A stretch of 64,000 nucleotides of DNA from Actinoplanes oblitus (GCF_030252345.1 NZ_CP126980.1:9185501-9249500); one strand, 5' to 3'. Numbered from the stretch's first letter, positions 46,237 through 54,811 are shown. The notes: a model not told the origin generated them from the sequence alone. Made by a program: numbers and translations.

Positions 46237-47115
46237 TCAGCCGATGCCGCGATCCTCTTCGTTGATCATGCCGTTGCCCCAGATGTCGCCGGAACTCGTG
46301 CGGCCGCCCATCCGGGCCGTGCCGGCCGCGCTCCCGCTCGTCCGGCCCGAGCCGCGTTTCGCCGCCGCGGGGCCGCCCGGCCCGGCGACGGCGCCGGGGA
46401 GGTTGCCCGTCGCGGCGGAGGCGCCGGGAAGGTTGCCCGGGCCGGCCGCGTGGTGCAGCGGGTTGTCGGCGAGGCCGGTGCCGGTCGGGTCGGCGTTGCC
46501 GAGGTCGGCGGCGCCGGTGTCCCAGCCCGCACCCGGACCGCCCTCCGGGGCGTGCGGCACGGCCGGGCTGGTCGGCGCGTTCCGGTGCACGCGGGTGGCG
46601 ACCGACGCCGGCGAGGCGTAGTCCGGCTTGGTGAACAGGGTGTGCGAGGGGCCGGGCAGGCGCTTGACGCTGGCTCCGGTCGGGATCGGGCGGCCGCCGA
46701 GCACACCGCTCTCCACCAGCCCCTTGAAGGTGGTCAGGTCGGCCTTGAGACGGCGGTTCAGCGACTCCTGACCGTGCCGGTCGCTGGGCATGAGGAACGC
46801 GATGTCCGCCTCCAGCTGCGCGACGACCTGGGTCTTCGTCTCGCCCATCGGGCGCAGCGTGAGCGTCTCGGCGAGGAGCGGCCCCTCCATGGTCGACCAG
46901 GAGACCCGCTCGTCCGGCGACCGTTCGATGATCTGCGCGTCGAACTCCCGGCGCTTGCCGTCCACGTCCATGATCCAGTGCGTCTGGTCCGCGCCGGTGG
47001 TGGTCACCTGGCGGACCCCGGTCATGAACCTCGGGTAGTTCTCGAACGCGGCGAGTTGCTCGTACACCGTGTGCAGCGGTGCACTCACCTCGATGGCCTG
47101 CTGAACCATACTCAT
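46237..47115 (-). CDS. SRPBCC family protein with Gly/Ala/Pro-rich tail
   Basis: A 292-residue protein. Residues 3-145 form an SRPBCC/cyclase-like domain (MVQQAIEVSAPLHTVYEQLAAFENYPRFMTGVRQVTTTGADQTHWIMDVDGKRREFDAQI, ESLNRRLKADLTTFKGLVES). The last 130 residues are low complexity (Gly, Ala, Pro, Thr) and likely disordered. The family is often called cyclase/dehydrase; the ligand is unknown. The ATG at 47115 has GGGAGAG 6 bases upstream. Between the PHP gene and the kinase gene, with no clear operon partner. Confidence 0.8.
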   Translation of the reverse strand: MSMVQQAIEVSAPLHTVYEQLAAFENYPRFMTGVRQVTTTGADQTHWIMDVDGKRREFDAQIIERSPDERVSWSTMEGPLLAETLTLRPMGETKTQVVAQLEADIAFLMPSDRHGQESLNRRLKADLTTFKGLVESGVLGGRPIPTGASVKRLPGPSHTLFTKPDYASPASVATRVHRNAPTSPAVPHAPEGGPGAGWDTGAADLGNADPTGTGLADNPLHHAAGPGNLPGASAATGNLPGAVAGPGGPAAAKRGSGRTSGSAAGTARMGGRTSSGDIWGNGMINEEDRGIG

Positions 47116-47200
47116 CGCATCTCTCCCATGCTGAAGTGCTGGCATGACAGAGAGTACGGAGGCGAGTGCGACCCGTGTTCGCTTTCGCGGAGACCGGCTT

Positions 47201-47950
47201 TCAGACTCTGCGCAGGTACTGCCAGCCGCCCACCTCGGCGGCGTACCGGGCGTCACTCGCGGGCACCAGCGTCACCGCGGCGTCGCGCAGCAGCGCCACC
47301 AGGCGCGGGGACGGGCTGCGCCACGCCTCACTGATCTCCACCAGGGTGCCGGTGGCCCGGCAGGCGGCGGCCAGGTCGGCGAGCAGGGCCGGCGAGACCG
47401 CCGCGTCGTCGACGCCGGCCTGGGCCAGCAGGGCGAGCGGGCGGGCCAGCTGGGTGGGCACGTAACGGCAGGCTCGCTCCAGGCCCCGTACGGTGGCCTC
47501 GACCAGCCGCTCGGCGACCTGCTCGGCGGTCAGCTCGCCGGCCTCGACCCGGGCGCGCACGGCCCGGGCGTCCAGCAGTTCGTCGCCGAGCGGGAGGGCG
47601 GAGACCGCCACCGACAGCGCGTCCAACTGGGCCAGGTCGGCGGGCAGCGCCAGCCAGCCGTCCGGGCGGACCACCTCCACCTCGGCGGCCACCCGCAGGG
47701 TCATCTCGGTACGGTGCCGGGCCCGGCGCACGGCGTCCGCGTACGCGGTCAGCCAGGTGGTCTCCGGCCCGGCCTGGTCGGCGAAGGTCAGCGAGGTCAG
47801 CCCGGCCCGGTCGGCCGCCGAGGCCACCACGCCGACGGCGTCGCGCCCGGCCGCGAACCCGGTGTGCACGTGGGCATCCACCGTCAGGTCCAGCACGCAT
47901 GCGGTTCCGACCGCACCGCCGCCGATGACTGATTCCCGCTCTGCCGCCAC
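47201..47950 (-). CDS. PHP-domain-like protein with incomplete metal site
   Basis: A 249-residue protein with the first PHP motif HxH (VDAHVHTGFAAGRD) and barrel-like order (TSLTFADQAGPETTW, RVAAEVEVVRP, LVEISEAWRSPSPRLVALLRDAAVTLVPASDARYAAEVGGWQYL). Expected metal ligands are changed at two places: the usual TDH reads ADQ, and the late SDAH reads SDAR. It may have lost phosphoesterase activity. Start: GTG at 47950 with GGGGAG 5 bases upstream; that site lies inside a hairpin. Downstream of csrA, same strand, 118-base gap. Confidence 0.72.
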   Translation of the reverse strand: MAAERESVIGGGAVGTACVLDLTVDAHVHTGFAAGRDAVGVVASAADRAGLTSLTFADQAGPETTWLTAYADAVRRARHRTEMTLRVAAEVEVVRPDGWLALPADLAQLDALSVAVSALPLGDELLDARAVRARVEAGELTAEQVAERLVEATVRGLERACRYVPTQLARPLALLAQAGVDDAAVSPALLADLAAACRATGTLVEISEAWRSPSPRLVALLRDAAVTLVPASDARYAAEVGGWQYLRRV

Positions 47951-47955
47951 GTTCG

Positions 47956-47984
47956 CTCCCCGACTGAAGTTCACCGTCGGGGAG
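47956..47984 (-). promoter_or_regulatory. Hairpin covering the ribosome-binding site of the PHP-like gene
   Basis: On the minus strand CTCCCCGAC pairs with GTCGGGGAG around an 11-base loop. The right arm contains the GGGGAG ribosome-binding site and ends 5 bases before the GTG start. It could block translation or serve as an end for the csrA transcript; no T run follows. Confidence 0.55.
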
Positions 47985-48068
47985 AAGAATGCGGCCCCCG
48001 CGTTGTCTCCGGGGTCAGCAGCCGGTGCAGCTGAGGTGCGCCGCCACGCCCGCCGTGGCGGCCGCCCC

Positions 48069-48302
48069 TCACTCCGGCTTCTCGAGCATCCTGGTGACCG
48101 CCTGCACGGCGTCGTCGCTGGGCGACGCGGCCGCCCGGTTCGCCTCCTGCAGTTCGCGGTACACCTCTTCACGGTGTACGTGCACGTCGCGCGGAGCCTG
48201 GATACCCAGCCGGATGACGTCGCCGCGGGCCTCCAGCACGGTGATCACGATGTCGTCGCCGATCATCACGCTCTCGCCGGCCCGCCTGGTCAGCACAAGC
48301 AT
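48069..48302 (-). CDS. csrA: Carbon storage/flagellin translation regulator CsrA
   Basis: A 77-residue RNA-binding dimer subunit: MLVLTRRAGESVMIGDDIVITVLEARGDVIRLGIQAPRDVHVHREEVYREL, with the RNA-contacting N-terminal strand and the basic PRDVHVHREEV patch. It binds GGA motifs near ribosome-binding sites. The ATG at 48302 has GGAGGAGGAG about 7 bases upstream, itself containing GGA motifs, so CsrA may bind its own message. In B. subtilis CsrA is held by FliW; fliW is directly upstream here (gap 97 bases). Confidence 0.96.
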   Translation of the reverse strand: MLVLTRRAGESVMIGDDIVITVLEARGDVIRLGIQAPRDVHVHREEVYRELQEANRAAASPSDDAVQAVTRMLEKPE

Positions 48303-48399
48303 CGACGTCTCCTCCTCCAGTCGGCATGGCAAAGGCGCGGCCGCGAAGGAACGCGACCGCGCCTGCACTGAGGGTCGTGGACCGCCCCCGGCTGGAGAA

Positions 48400-48837
48400 T
48401 CAGAACGCCCGATTCATGATCGCGCGTACCGGGTAGCCCGAGCCGGTGAGAACCACCTGCTGCGCGCGCATGGTGTCCCGGTCCACCACGATCGGGGCCA
48501 GCAGGTTGGCGGTCGTCTCGTCCTGGCTGGCCGAGATGACCGTCAGCAGCAGCAGCCGGTCGGGGTCCTTGGTGTTCAGAGCCGCGAACGTGCTCTCGTC
48601 GATCTCGGGCGCGTACTCCGGGAAGAACGGCTCCGGCGGTGCGACCAGGAAACGCAGCTCAGGGTTGTCGAGCGACGTCAGGGCGTACAGCAAACCGTCT
48701 TCGTTCAGGCGCACCAGGACGAAATCCCGGTGCGCCGGGAACCCCGGCATGGGCGTCGCCATCGTGATGGTCGGCAGGCCCAGCGACGGGTCGGTCATCG
48801 TGGCCTCGATCGGTCGGGACATGGTGCGAGTAGTCAT
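48400..48837 (-). CDS. fliW: Flagellar assembly factor FliW
   Basis: A 145-residue protein (PTITMATPMPGFPAHRDFVLVRLNEDGLLYALTSLDNPELRFLVAPPEPFFPEYAPEI) typical of FliW, which binds CsrA until released by unexported flagellin. C-terminal part: LLLLTVISASQDETTANLLAPIVVDRDTMRAQQVVLTGSGYPVRAIM. ATG at 48837 is chosen for GAGG 5 bases upstream; a GTG at 48843 overlapping the flgL stop is also possible. Part of flgN-flgK-flgL-fliW-csrA. Confidence 0.94.
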   Translation of the reverse strand: MTTRTMSRPIEATMTDPSLGLPTITMATPMPGFPAHRDFVLVRLNEDGLLYALTSLDNPELRFLVAPPEPFFPEYAPEIDESTFAALNTKDPDRLLLLTVISASQDETTANLLAPIVVDRDTMRAQQVVLTGSGYPVRAIMNRAF

Positions 48838-48839
48838 GG

Positions 48840-49811
48840 TCACCTCAGGAAATCGATGAGCGAGGGCTGGATCACCTTGGCCGTGGCGGCCAGGGCGGCC
48901 TGATACGAGGTCTGCTGGAGCTGCAATTCCATGATCGCCTTGGGCAGGTCGACATCCTCGATATCAGACAACTGCGACGACACGGACATCAAGCGATCCT
49001 CAGCGGACTGCTTCATCTGGGTAACCCGATTGTATCGGGCACCTACGTCCGAAAGAGTGGATTTCAGGAGATCAGACGCTTTGTCAAGGTTCTGCACCGC
49101 CGAGCTCACTGACGCCCCGTCCCCGGACTTCATCGCCGCGGAAAGGTCGTCGAGCACCTTGAAGAGCTGCGCGGGGTTCGGCACCTTGTTGGCGGCGGTG
49201 ACCGGCTGGCCGGCCGCGTCGACGAAGCCGCCGTTCGCGTCGACCAGATAGTCGGACCCGAAGACCTCCGGACCCCGGACGTCGACCCGCACCTTGGCGT
49301 TCGGCCCGATGGCCCGTTCCACCACCCCGGACGCCTCGCCGACATATTTACCGGCCTGATACGCGTCGGCGTCCGGAGTGGCACCGCCGAAGACCGGCCG
49401 GTCCAGATACTTGGTGTTGGCGAACTGCAGGAGCGTGCCCTTGATCTGGTCGATCTCCACCGCGCGGGCGTTGTTCGCCTCCGGTGTGCTCTGGCTGCCT
49501 TCGCTCATCGCCTCCAGCGCCAGCTCACGGACCTTGCTGACCAGAGTGGTGGAGCTCTGCAGGGTGTCCTGCACGGCGCCGAGCCGGCCCACGGCGTCGT
49601 CGGCGTTCGCCGAGTACTTCTTGTTGGCCCGGACCTCGCCGCGCAACTGCAGCGCGGTCACCGTGCCGGTCGGTGAGTCCGACGGCCGGCTGAGCTGCTT
49701 GCCGCTGGAGATCTGGTCCTGCGCCTTCTGACTCGCGCTCAGTCCGCGCTGCAGGCCCGCCATCGCCCGGATGCGGGCGCTGCTCTCGGTCACTCGCGGG
49801 CTACTACTCAT
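48840..49811 (-). CDS. flgL: Flagellar hook-associated protein 3 (hook-filament junction)
   Basis: A 323-residue flagellin-like protein. N-terminal D0/D1 helices (RVTESSARIRAMAGLQRGLSASQKAQDQISSGKQLSRPSDSPTGTVTALQLR) and C-terminal helix (SDIEDVDLPKAIMELQLQQTSYQAALAATAKVIQPSLIDFLR) are typical FlgL. It connects FlgK to the filament. ATG at 49811 with GGGGGAG 6 bases upstream, 11 bases after flgK. Confidence 0.94.
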   Translation of the reverse strand: MSSSPRVTESSARIRAMAGLQRGLSASQKAQDQISSGKQLSRPSDSPTGTVTALQLRGEVRANKKYSANADDAVGRLGAVQDTLQSSTTLVSKVRELALEAMSEGSQSTPEANNARAVEIDQIKGTLLQFANTKYLDRPVFGGATPDADAYQAGKYVGEASGVVERAIGPNAKVRVDVRGPEVFGSDYLVDANGGFVDAAGQPVTAANKVPNPAQLFKVLDDLSAAMKSGDGASVSSAVQNLDKASDLLKSTLSDVGARYNRVTQMKQSAEDRLMSVSSQLSDIEDVDLPKAIMELQLQQTSYQAALAATAKVIQPSLIDFLR

Positions 49812-49822
49812 GAACGCTCCCC

Positions 49823-51262
49823 CTACCTACCGACCATGCCGGTTCGGTTGATCAATTGGTCGAGCATCGAGTCGATGGTGGTCAGCACCCGGGACGCGGC
49901 CTCGTAACCGCGCTGGTAGGTGAGCAGGTTGGTCATCTCCTCGTCGAGGTTGACCCCGGACTCCGCGTCGCGGGAGGCGTCCACCTGGTCGGTCACCGCG
50001 TTCTGCACGTCGCGCCGGCGGATCGAGGACTGCGCGGCGACGCCCAGGTCGCCGATCAGCGACTGGTACTCGGAGTCCGCGCCGCTGCGCGACGTGGCCA
50101 GGTCGGCCAGGGTGTCCGCCACCGTGCCGTCCAGGGCCTTCGCGGTCAGCCGGCCGGTGGGGTCGCCGCTGGAGACGGCCACCTTGGCCGGATCGGTCAC
50201 GCCGACCGAGATGGTCGCCGCGGTCACCGCCGTGCTGGTCGGGTCGTCACTGCGTACGAAGAAATCGAGGTTGGTGCTGCCGTCCGTGCTGTACCCGCCG
50301 TGATGCACCGGGTTGACCGTGTCGGCCAGCGTCTTGGCCACCTTGTCGAGCCGCTTGGCGACCCCGTCGATGGTGCCGCCCGCGGTGAGCGACTCCATCA
50401 TGGAGCCCATCGTGCCGCCCGGCCCGACCGCCGCCTGGGTGTCCGCCCAGCGCAGGTTCACCTTGCTGCTGGCGAGGTCCGCCAGGCGGTTGGCGCTGCC
50501 CGTCTCGATCTCGACCTTGCGGGTGGTGAACTCGGCGACCAGGGGCGAACTCCCGACGTAGACGCTTGTCGCGCCGTTCGGCAGGTCGGTACTGGTGGCG
50601 CCGGTCAGCTCGGAGAGCTTGAGGATCTGCTGCGACCGCTGGTCGATCAGCTCGTTGGCCTGCAACCCGGAGGCCTTGGCGAGGACGATCTCCTTGTTCA
50701 GCTTGGCGACCGACTCGGCCGCCTTGTTGACGTCCCCGACGTAGGTGTCCAGCCCCTTGCGGACCGACTGGAACTGGTTGTCCAGCGCCTTCGCCGCGTC
50801 GTTGAGCGTCGCCGCCACAGTGGTGGCCTGCTCGATCAGCGCGGATTTCGGCGCCGCCTTGTCCGGGTTCATCGAGACCGCGTTGAAGCCGTCCCACATG
50901 TCCTGCATGCGGGCCTGCAGGGCGGTGTCACTGGGCTCGGCGAAGACATCCTCGATCAGCGCGTACGCGCCGGCCTTGTCGTTGAGGTACGCCGAGTTCG
51001 CGTGCTCGGTGTAGGCGCGCTGGTCGAGGGCGGTGTTGCGGAGCTGCTCCACCGAGGAGACGGTGACGCCGTTGCCTACCGCGTCGGTGGTCGCGTACAC
51101 GCCCGCGACCAGGTTGGCGTTCTGGGATTGCATCACCACGCGTTGCCGGGTGTACCCCTCGGTGTTCGCGTTGGCGATGTTCTGGCCCGAGATGTCCAGG
51201 CCGCGGCGCTGCGCGTAGAGCGAGGTCAGCGCGGTGTTGAGTCCACTGAAAGTGCTTCCCAT
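49823..51262 (-). CDS. flgK: Flagellar hook-associated protein 1
   Basis: A 479-residue protein with the FlgK N-terminus (SGLNTALTSLYAQRRGLDISGQNIANANTEGYTRQRVVMQSQ) and C-terminus (ESGVNLDEEMTNLLTYQRGYEAASRVLTTIDSMLDQLINRTGMVGR). It forms the junction between hook and filament. ATG at 51262 overlaps the flgN stop by one base (TGATG), showing that the export chaperone and its client are coupled. Confidence 0.96.
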   Translation of the reverse strand: MGSTFSGLNTALTSLYAQRRGLDISGQNIANANTEGYTRQRVVMQSQNANLVAGVYATTDAVGNGVTVSSVEQLRNTALDQRAYTEHANSAYLNDKAGAYALIEDVFAEPSDTALQARMQDMWDGFNAVSMNPDKAAPKSALIEQATTVAATLNDAAKALDNQFQSVRKGLDTYVGDVNKAAESVAKLNKEIVLAKASGLQANELIDQRSQQILKLSELTGATSTDLPNGATSVYVGSSPLVAEFTTRKVEIETGSANRLADLASSKVNLRWADTQAAVGPGGTMGSMMESLTAGGTIDGVAKRLDKVAKTLADTVNPVHHGGYSTDGSTNLDFFVRSDDPTSTAVTAATISVGVTDPAKVAVSSGDPTGRLTAKALDGTVADTLADLATSRSGADSEYQSLIGDLGVAAQSSIRRRDVQNAVTDQVDASRDAESGVNLDEEMTNLLTYQRGYEAASRVLTTIDSMLDQLINRTGMVGR

Positions 51263-51747
51263 CAGATCGCCTCATCAACGAGGGTGGGGCGGCGCACGCC
51301 GCCGGTGACGGTCTGGCCCTGCGGCCCGTACGTTTCCACAGTCTCGGCGAACACGAGCATGGTTTCGCGAGCCGCGCGTTGCCCCGCGGTGAGCAGGTCA
51401 CGGTTGACGTCGGCCAGGGCCCGGATCTCCGACGTCAGGAGCAGGAACGCCTTACGGTGCTGGTGCAGCAGGTCCGACCAGGGGTCCGGAGCGGCGTCGG
51501 CCAGTTCACCGAGGGACGCTTCCGGGTTCAGGCCGAGCTCGGCGGCGACCTCCTGCGCGTAGGCGGCACGGATGACCTCGGTCTGCCGGATCTGGTCCAG
51601 TACCACCTCGACCTCCCGGGTGGCGTGGCTCAGCCAGCGAGATCGGTTCGCCGCGAGGAGCAGCTGCTCCTCCTCCAGCTTGAAGAGCAGCATCTCCAGC
51701 AGCTCGCGTGAGCGCCACAGGACACTGGCCAGATCGGTCAGGCTCAC
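51262..51747 (-). CDS. flgN: FlgN-type flagellar export chaperone
   Basis: A 161-residue helical protein (LTDLASVLWRSRELLEMLLFKLEEEQLLLAANRSRWLSHATREVEVVLDQIRQTEVIRA ... LADVNRDLLTAGQRAARETMLVFAETVETYGP) of the FlgN family, chaperone for FlgK and FlgL. The GTG at 51747 has GGAGG 6 bases upstream; frames further upstream are not conserved-looking. First gene of the leftward flagellar operon; a TcrA-box-like repeat is 31 bases before its start. Confidence 0.9.
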   Translation of the reverse strand: MSLTDLASVLWRSRELLEMLLFKLEEEQLLLAANRSRWLSHATREVEVVLDQIRQTEVIRAAYAQEVAAELGLNPEASLGELADAAPDPWSDLLHQHRKAFLLLTSEIRALADVNRDLLTAGQRAARETMLVFAETVETYGPQGQTVTGGVRRPTLVDEAI

Positions 51748-51777
51748 CCGGTCCTCCGTCGGTTCGCTGGTCGGGCC

Positions 51778-51795
51778 GCAACCGTTCGGCAACCC
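51778..51795. promoter_or_regulatory. TcrA-box-like direct repeat between flgN and fliC
   Basis: GCAACCG-TTCG-GCAACCC gives two 7-base units 11 bases apart, matching 13 of 14 positions of GCA(A/C)CCG-N4-GCA(A/C)CCG, the box recalled for the response regulator TcrA of A. missouriensis. It is close to flgN (31 bases) and 200 bases before fliC. Confidence 0.6.
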
Positions 51796-51899
51796 GCTCA
51801 TTCGGACAGGTCGGCATGTTCGCGGTGCCGCTGAGCGGTTTCCCCCAATCAGCATTTATCCGGTTCGCCGGAAAAGCCCGAGCGAATTTCGCAGAATCG

Positions 51900-51926
51900 C
51901 TCAGTGCCTCTCGGCCACCCGCCGAA
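51900..51926 (+). promoter_or_regulatory. FliA-type promoter of fliC
   Basis: CTCA (51900-51903), a 17-base spacer and GCCGAA (51921-51926) match CTCA-N15/17-GCCGAA, the FliA-family promoter form recalled for A. missouriensis. It is 69 bases before the fliC ATG, giving a leader of about 60 bases. Confidence 0.85.
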
Positions 51927-51994
51927 GGGAACAGCGCAACACCACGGCTCACGGACGGGCCGGTACCAGACCCCAGTCAAGGAGGAGTTTTTCC

Positions 51995-53230
51995 ATGGGT
52001 CTCCGCATCAACCAGAACATCGCCGCGCAGAACGCCTACCGGAACCTGTCGGTCACCGACAGCCAGATGTCGAAGTCGCTGGAGAAGCTGTCCAGCGGTT
52101 TCCGGATCAACCGGGCGGCGGACGACGCGGCCGGCCTCTCGATCTCCGAGGGCCTGCGGTCGCAGACCGGCGGTCTCAAGGTCGCCGTGCGCAACACCCA
52201 GGACGGCGTCAGCGTCGCGCAGACCGCTGAGGGTTCGCTCAACGAGGTCACCTCGATCCTGCAGCGTATGCGTGACCTGTCGGTGCAGACGTCGAACTCC
52301 GGCTCGATGGACGCCGACGCCAAGGGCGCCGCCGACAAGGAGATGCAGCAGCTCAACCAGGAGCTGGACCGGATCGGCAGCACCACGTCGTTCGGCAAGG
52401 CGAAGCTGCTGGACGGCTCGTTCGGCGCCACCGCCAAGACCACGGGTTCCACCCCGATCACCGCCGGCGCGAACATGACCGCCGCCGCCACCGCGCTCGC
52501 CGCGGGCGGCAGCTTCACCATCGACTCCGTCGACGGGCAGACGGTCTCCGGCGGCGTCTCGGTGAGCATCCCGGCCGGCGCGGTCTCGGCGACCTCCAGT
52601 GGCCAGGACATCGCCAAGGTCGTCAACGACGCGATCTCGACAGCGCTCAAGGGCAAGGGCTTCCAGGGCAACGAGGTCTCGATGTCCGCCAGCACCGCGT
52701 CCAACGGCGACGTCACCTTCAGCATGTCCGGCGTCGGTTCGTTCGGCATGACCGACGGCACCAACACGCCGCTCGGCGCCGTCGGCATGAGCGCCGCCCT
52801 GACCGGCGCCGCCAACTCGGTCTCCGGCGGCAACACCGGCCGGTTCCAGGTGGGCGCGAACGCCAACGCCAACGAGCGGATCGGTGTCGCCATCGGCGCC
52901 GTCAACTCGAACACGCTCGGCACCGCGAACCTCAGCCTGACCAGCTCCAACGGTCCGGCTGACGCGATCACCGCGATCGACAAGGCGATCAAGTCGGTGT
53001 CGGACACCCGGGCGAACCTCGGTGCGGTCCAGAACCGGTTCGAGCACACCATCAACAACCTGAACGTCGCGGTGGAGAACCTCTCCGCGTCCGAGTCCCG
53101 GATCCGGGACACCGACATGGCCCAGGAGATGGTCTCGTTCACCCGGAACCAGATCCTCACCCAGGCCGGCACCTCGATGCTGTCGCAGGCGAACCAGTCG
53201 GCGCAGGGCGTGCTGTCGCTGCTCCGCTAA
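51995..53230 (+). CDS. fliC: Flagellin
   Basis: A 411-residue flagellin, the filament subunit. N-terminal D0/D1 (about 1-140: LRINQNIAAQNAYRNLSVTDSQMSKSLEKLSSGFRINRAADDAAGLSISEGLRSQTGGL) and C-terminal domain (about 335-411: NLNVAVENLSASESRIRDTDMAQEMVSFTRNQILTQAGTSMLSQANQSAQGVLSLLR) frame a variable Ser/Thr/Ala/Gly-rich middle of about 190 residues. The ATG at 51995 has AAGGAGGAG 7 bases upstream, a strong site with GGA motifs that CsrA could cover. FliA-type promoter upstream, terminator at 53284. Back to back with flgN-flgK-flgL-fliW-csrA. Confidence 0.98.
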   Translation: MGLRINQNIAAQNAYRNLSVTDSQMSKSLEKLSSGFRINRAADDAAGLSISEGLRSQTGGLKVAVRNTQDGVSVAQTAEGSLNEVTSILQRMRDLSVQTSNSGSMDADAKGAADKEMQQLNQELDRIGSTTSFGKAKLLDGSFGATAKTTGSTPITAGANMTAAATALAAGGSFTIDSVDGQTVSGGVSVSIPAGAVSATSSGQDIAKVVNDAISTALKGKGFQGNEVSMSASTASNGDVTFSMSGVGSFGMTDGTNTPLGAVGMSAALTGAANSVSGGNTGRFQVGANANANERIGVAIGAVNSNTLGTANLSLTSSNGPADAITAIDKAIKSVSDTRANLGAVQNRFEHTINNLNVAVENLSASESRIRDTDMAQEMVSFTRNQILTQAGTSMLSQANQSAQGVLSLLR

Positions 53231-53283
53231 CCGAACTGAAACCGAGAGCAACTGAATCGGTGGCCTGATCGGCCGAAGAGGTA

Positions 53284-53313
53284 GGGGTAGCCGGCGAAAA
53301 AGTCGGCTACCCC
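53284..53313 (+). terminator. Terminator hairpin after fliC
   Basis: Perfect 10-bp arms (GGGGTAGCCG and complement) around a GCGAAAAAGT loop, 53 bases after the fliC stop and 36 before fliD. It may lower fliD expression relative to flagellin. Confidence 0.8.
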
Positions 53314-53349
53314 TCCCCATTCCAGCCCCTCTACCGAAAGCGAGCTAAC

Positions 53350-54753
53350 GTGAGCAGCTCTGTTGACGGCCTCGTCAGCGGCATGAGCACCTCCAGCATC
53401 ATCAGCCAGCTCATGCAGGTGGAGGCGGCCCCGCAGGACCGGCTCAAGACCAAGGTCAAGACCGCGCAGACGACGGTGGCCTCGTACCAGTCGGTGAACA
53501 GCAAGCTCTCCGCGCTGAAGAGCGCCGGCACCACCCTGGGCGACCTCGCCACCTGGCGCTCGATCAAGGCGACGTCCAGCTCGCCCTCGGTCACCGCGAC
53601 CGCGATGAGCAGCCTCACCAGCGCCGCCGGCTCCACCACGTTCGACGTGGTGCAGACCGCCGCGGCCCAGGTCACCACCACCGAGTACGCCGCCGGCAGC
53701 ACCGACATCACCGACGGCACCGGCGTGCTGACGGTCTCGCTCGGCTCGGGCGACCCGGTGACCGTGAACCTGACCGAGGACCGGACGCCCGCGGGCATCG
53801 CGGCCGCGATCAACAGCACCAGCGGCGTCGGTGTGCGCGCCGGCGTGGTGACCACCGCCTCCGGTGACAGCATCCTGCAGATCAGCAGCGCCAAGACCGG
53901 TGTCGCCAACGCCTTCACCGTCAACGGCCTGAGCGGTACCGGCAACGTCGTCACCGCCGCCTCGGACGCGAAGATCCGGGTCGGCTCGCTGGTCGACCCG
54001 AACGACGAGAACAGCGGCCTGACCCCGGGCAGCTACGAGGTCACCAACAGCAGCAACACCTTCACCAACCTGCTCAGCGGCGTCAACATCACGGTGACCA
54101 AGAAAGAGCAGAACGTCACCATCGACGCGCAGTCCGACGTGGCCGGCATCGCGGACAAGATGCAGGCGCTGGTCGACGCGGCCAACAGCGTGCTGTCCGA
54201 GGTGAGTTCACAGACCGCGTACGACGCCAGCACCAAGAAGGGCTCGCCGCTCACCGGCGACTTCATGGTCCGGAACATGACCCAGACCATCCTGGGCGCG
54301 GTCAGCGGCGGCCTGTCGTACGACAACCCGGACTACGTCAAGCCGACCGACCCCAACGACCCGGTGGAGAGCCCGGAGAACCCGCTGAAGATCGCCTTCG
54401 GCAGCCTCTCCAAGCTGGGTATCCAGCTCGACAGCACCGGCAAGCTGAGCTTCGACGCCACCAAGTTCACCGCCGCTTACAACGAGGACCCGGCCGCCAT
54501 CAAGAAGGCCGGCGTCGGCCTCGGCGACAACTTCGAGGCCCTCGCGAAGAAGCAGTCGGACTCGGTCACCTCGGTCATCACCGGCCGGAACAACGAGATC
54601 GACAACATGAACAGCCAGATCGAGAACTGGGACAGCCGGCTCGCTGCCCGGAAGCTGGCCCTGCAGAAGCAGTACACGGGTCTGGAAACGGCCCTCGGCA
54701 AGTTGAAGAACCAGTCCAACTGGCTCGCCGGGCAGCTCAGCGGTCTGGGATGA
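53350..54753 (+). CDS. fliD: Flagellar filament cap protein
   Basis: A 467-residue FliD. N-terminal region SVDGLVSGMSTSSIISQLMQVEAAPQDRLKTKVKTAQTTVASYQSVNSKLSALKSAGTTL and a C-terminal coiled coil (FEALAKKQSDSVTSVITGRNNEIDNMNSQIENWDSRLAARKLALQKQYTGLETALGKLKNQSNWLAGQLSGLG). It caps the growing filament and helps flagellin fold. The GTG at 53350 lies after the fliC terminator; no separate promoter motif is obvious, so read-through from fliC is likely. Confidence 0.95.
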   Translation: MSSSVDGLVSGMSTSSIISQLMQVEAAPQDRLKTKVKTAQTTVASYQSVNSKLSALKSAGTTLGDLATWRSIKATSSSPSVTATAMSSLTSAAGSTTFDVVQTAAAQVTTTEYAAGSTDITDGTGVLTVSLGSGDPVTVNLTEDRTPAGIAAAINSTSGVGVRAGVVTTASGDSILQISSAKTGVANAFTVNGLSGTGNVVTAASDAKIRVGSLVDPNDENSGLTPGSYEVTNSSNTFTNLLSGVNITVTKKEQNVTIDAQSDVAGIADKMQALVDAANSVLSEVSSQTAYDASTKKGSPLTGDFMVRNMTQTILGAVSGGLSYDNPDYVKPTDPNDPVESPENPLKIAFGSLSKLGIQLDSTGKLSFDATKFTAAYNEDPAAIKKAGVGLGDNFEALAKKQSDSVTSVITGRNNEIDNMNSQIENWDSRLAARKLALQKQYTGLETALGKLKNQSNWLAGQLSGLG

Positions 54754-54811
54754 CCTGACTGACTGACGCCACCCGCACGGACGATCGCCGCCCGCACTAC
54801 CGAGGAGACTC

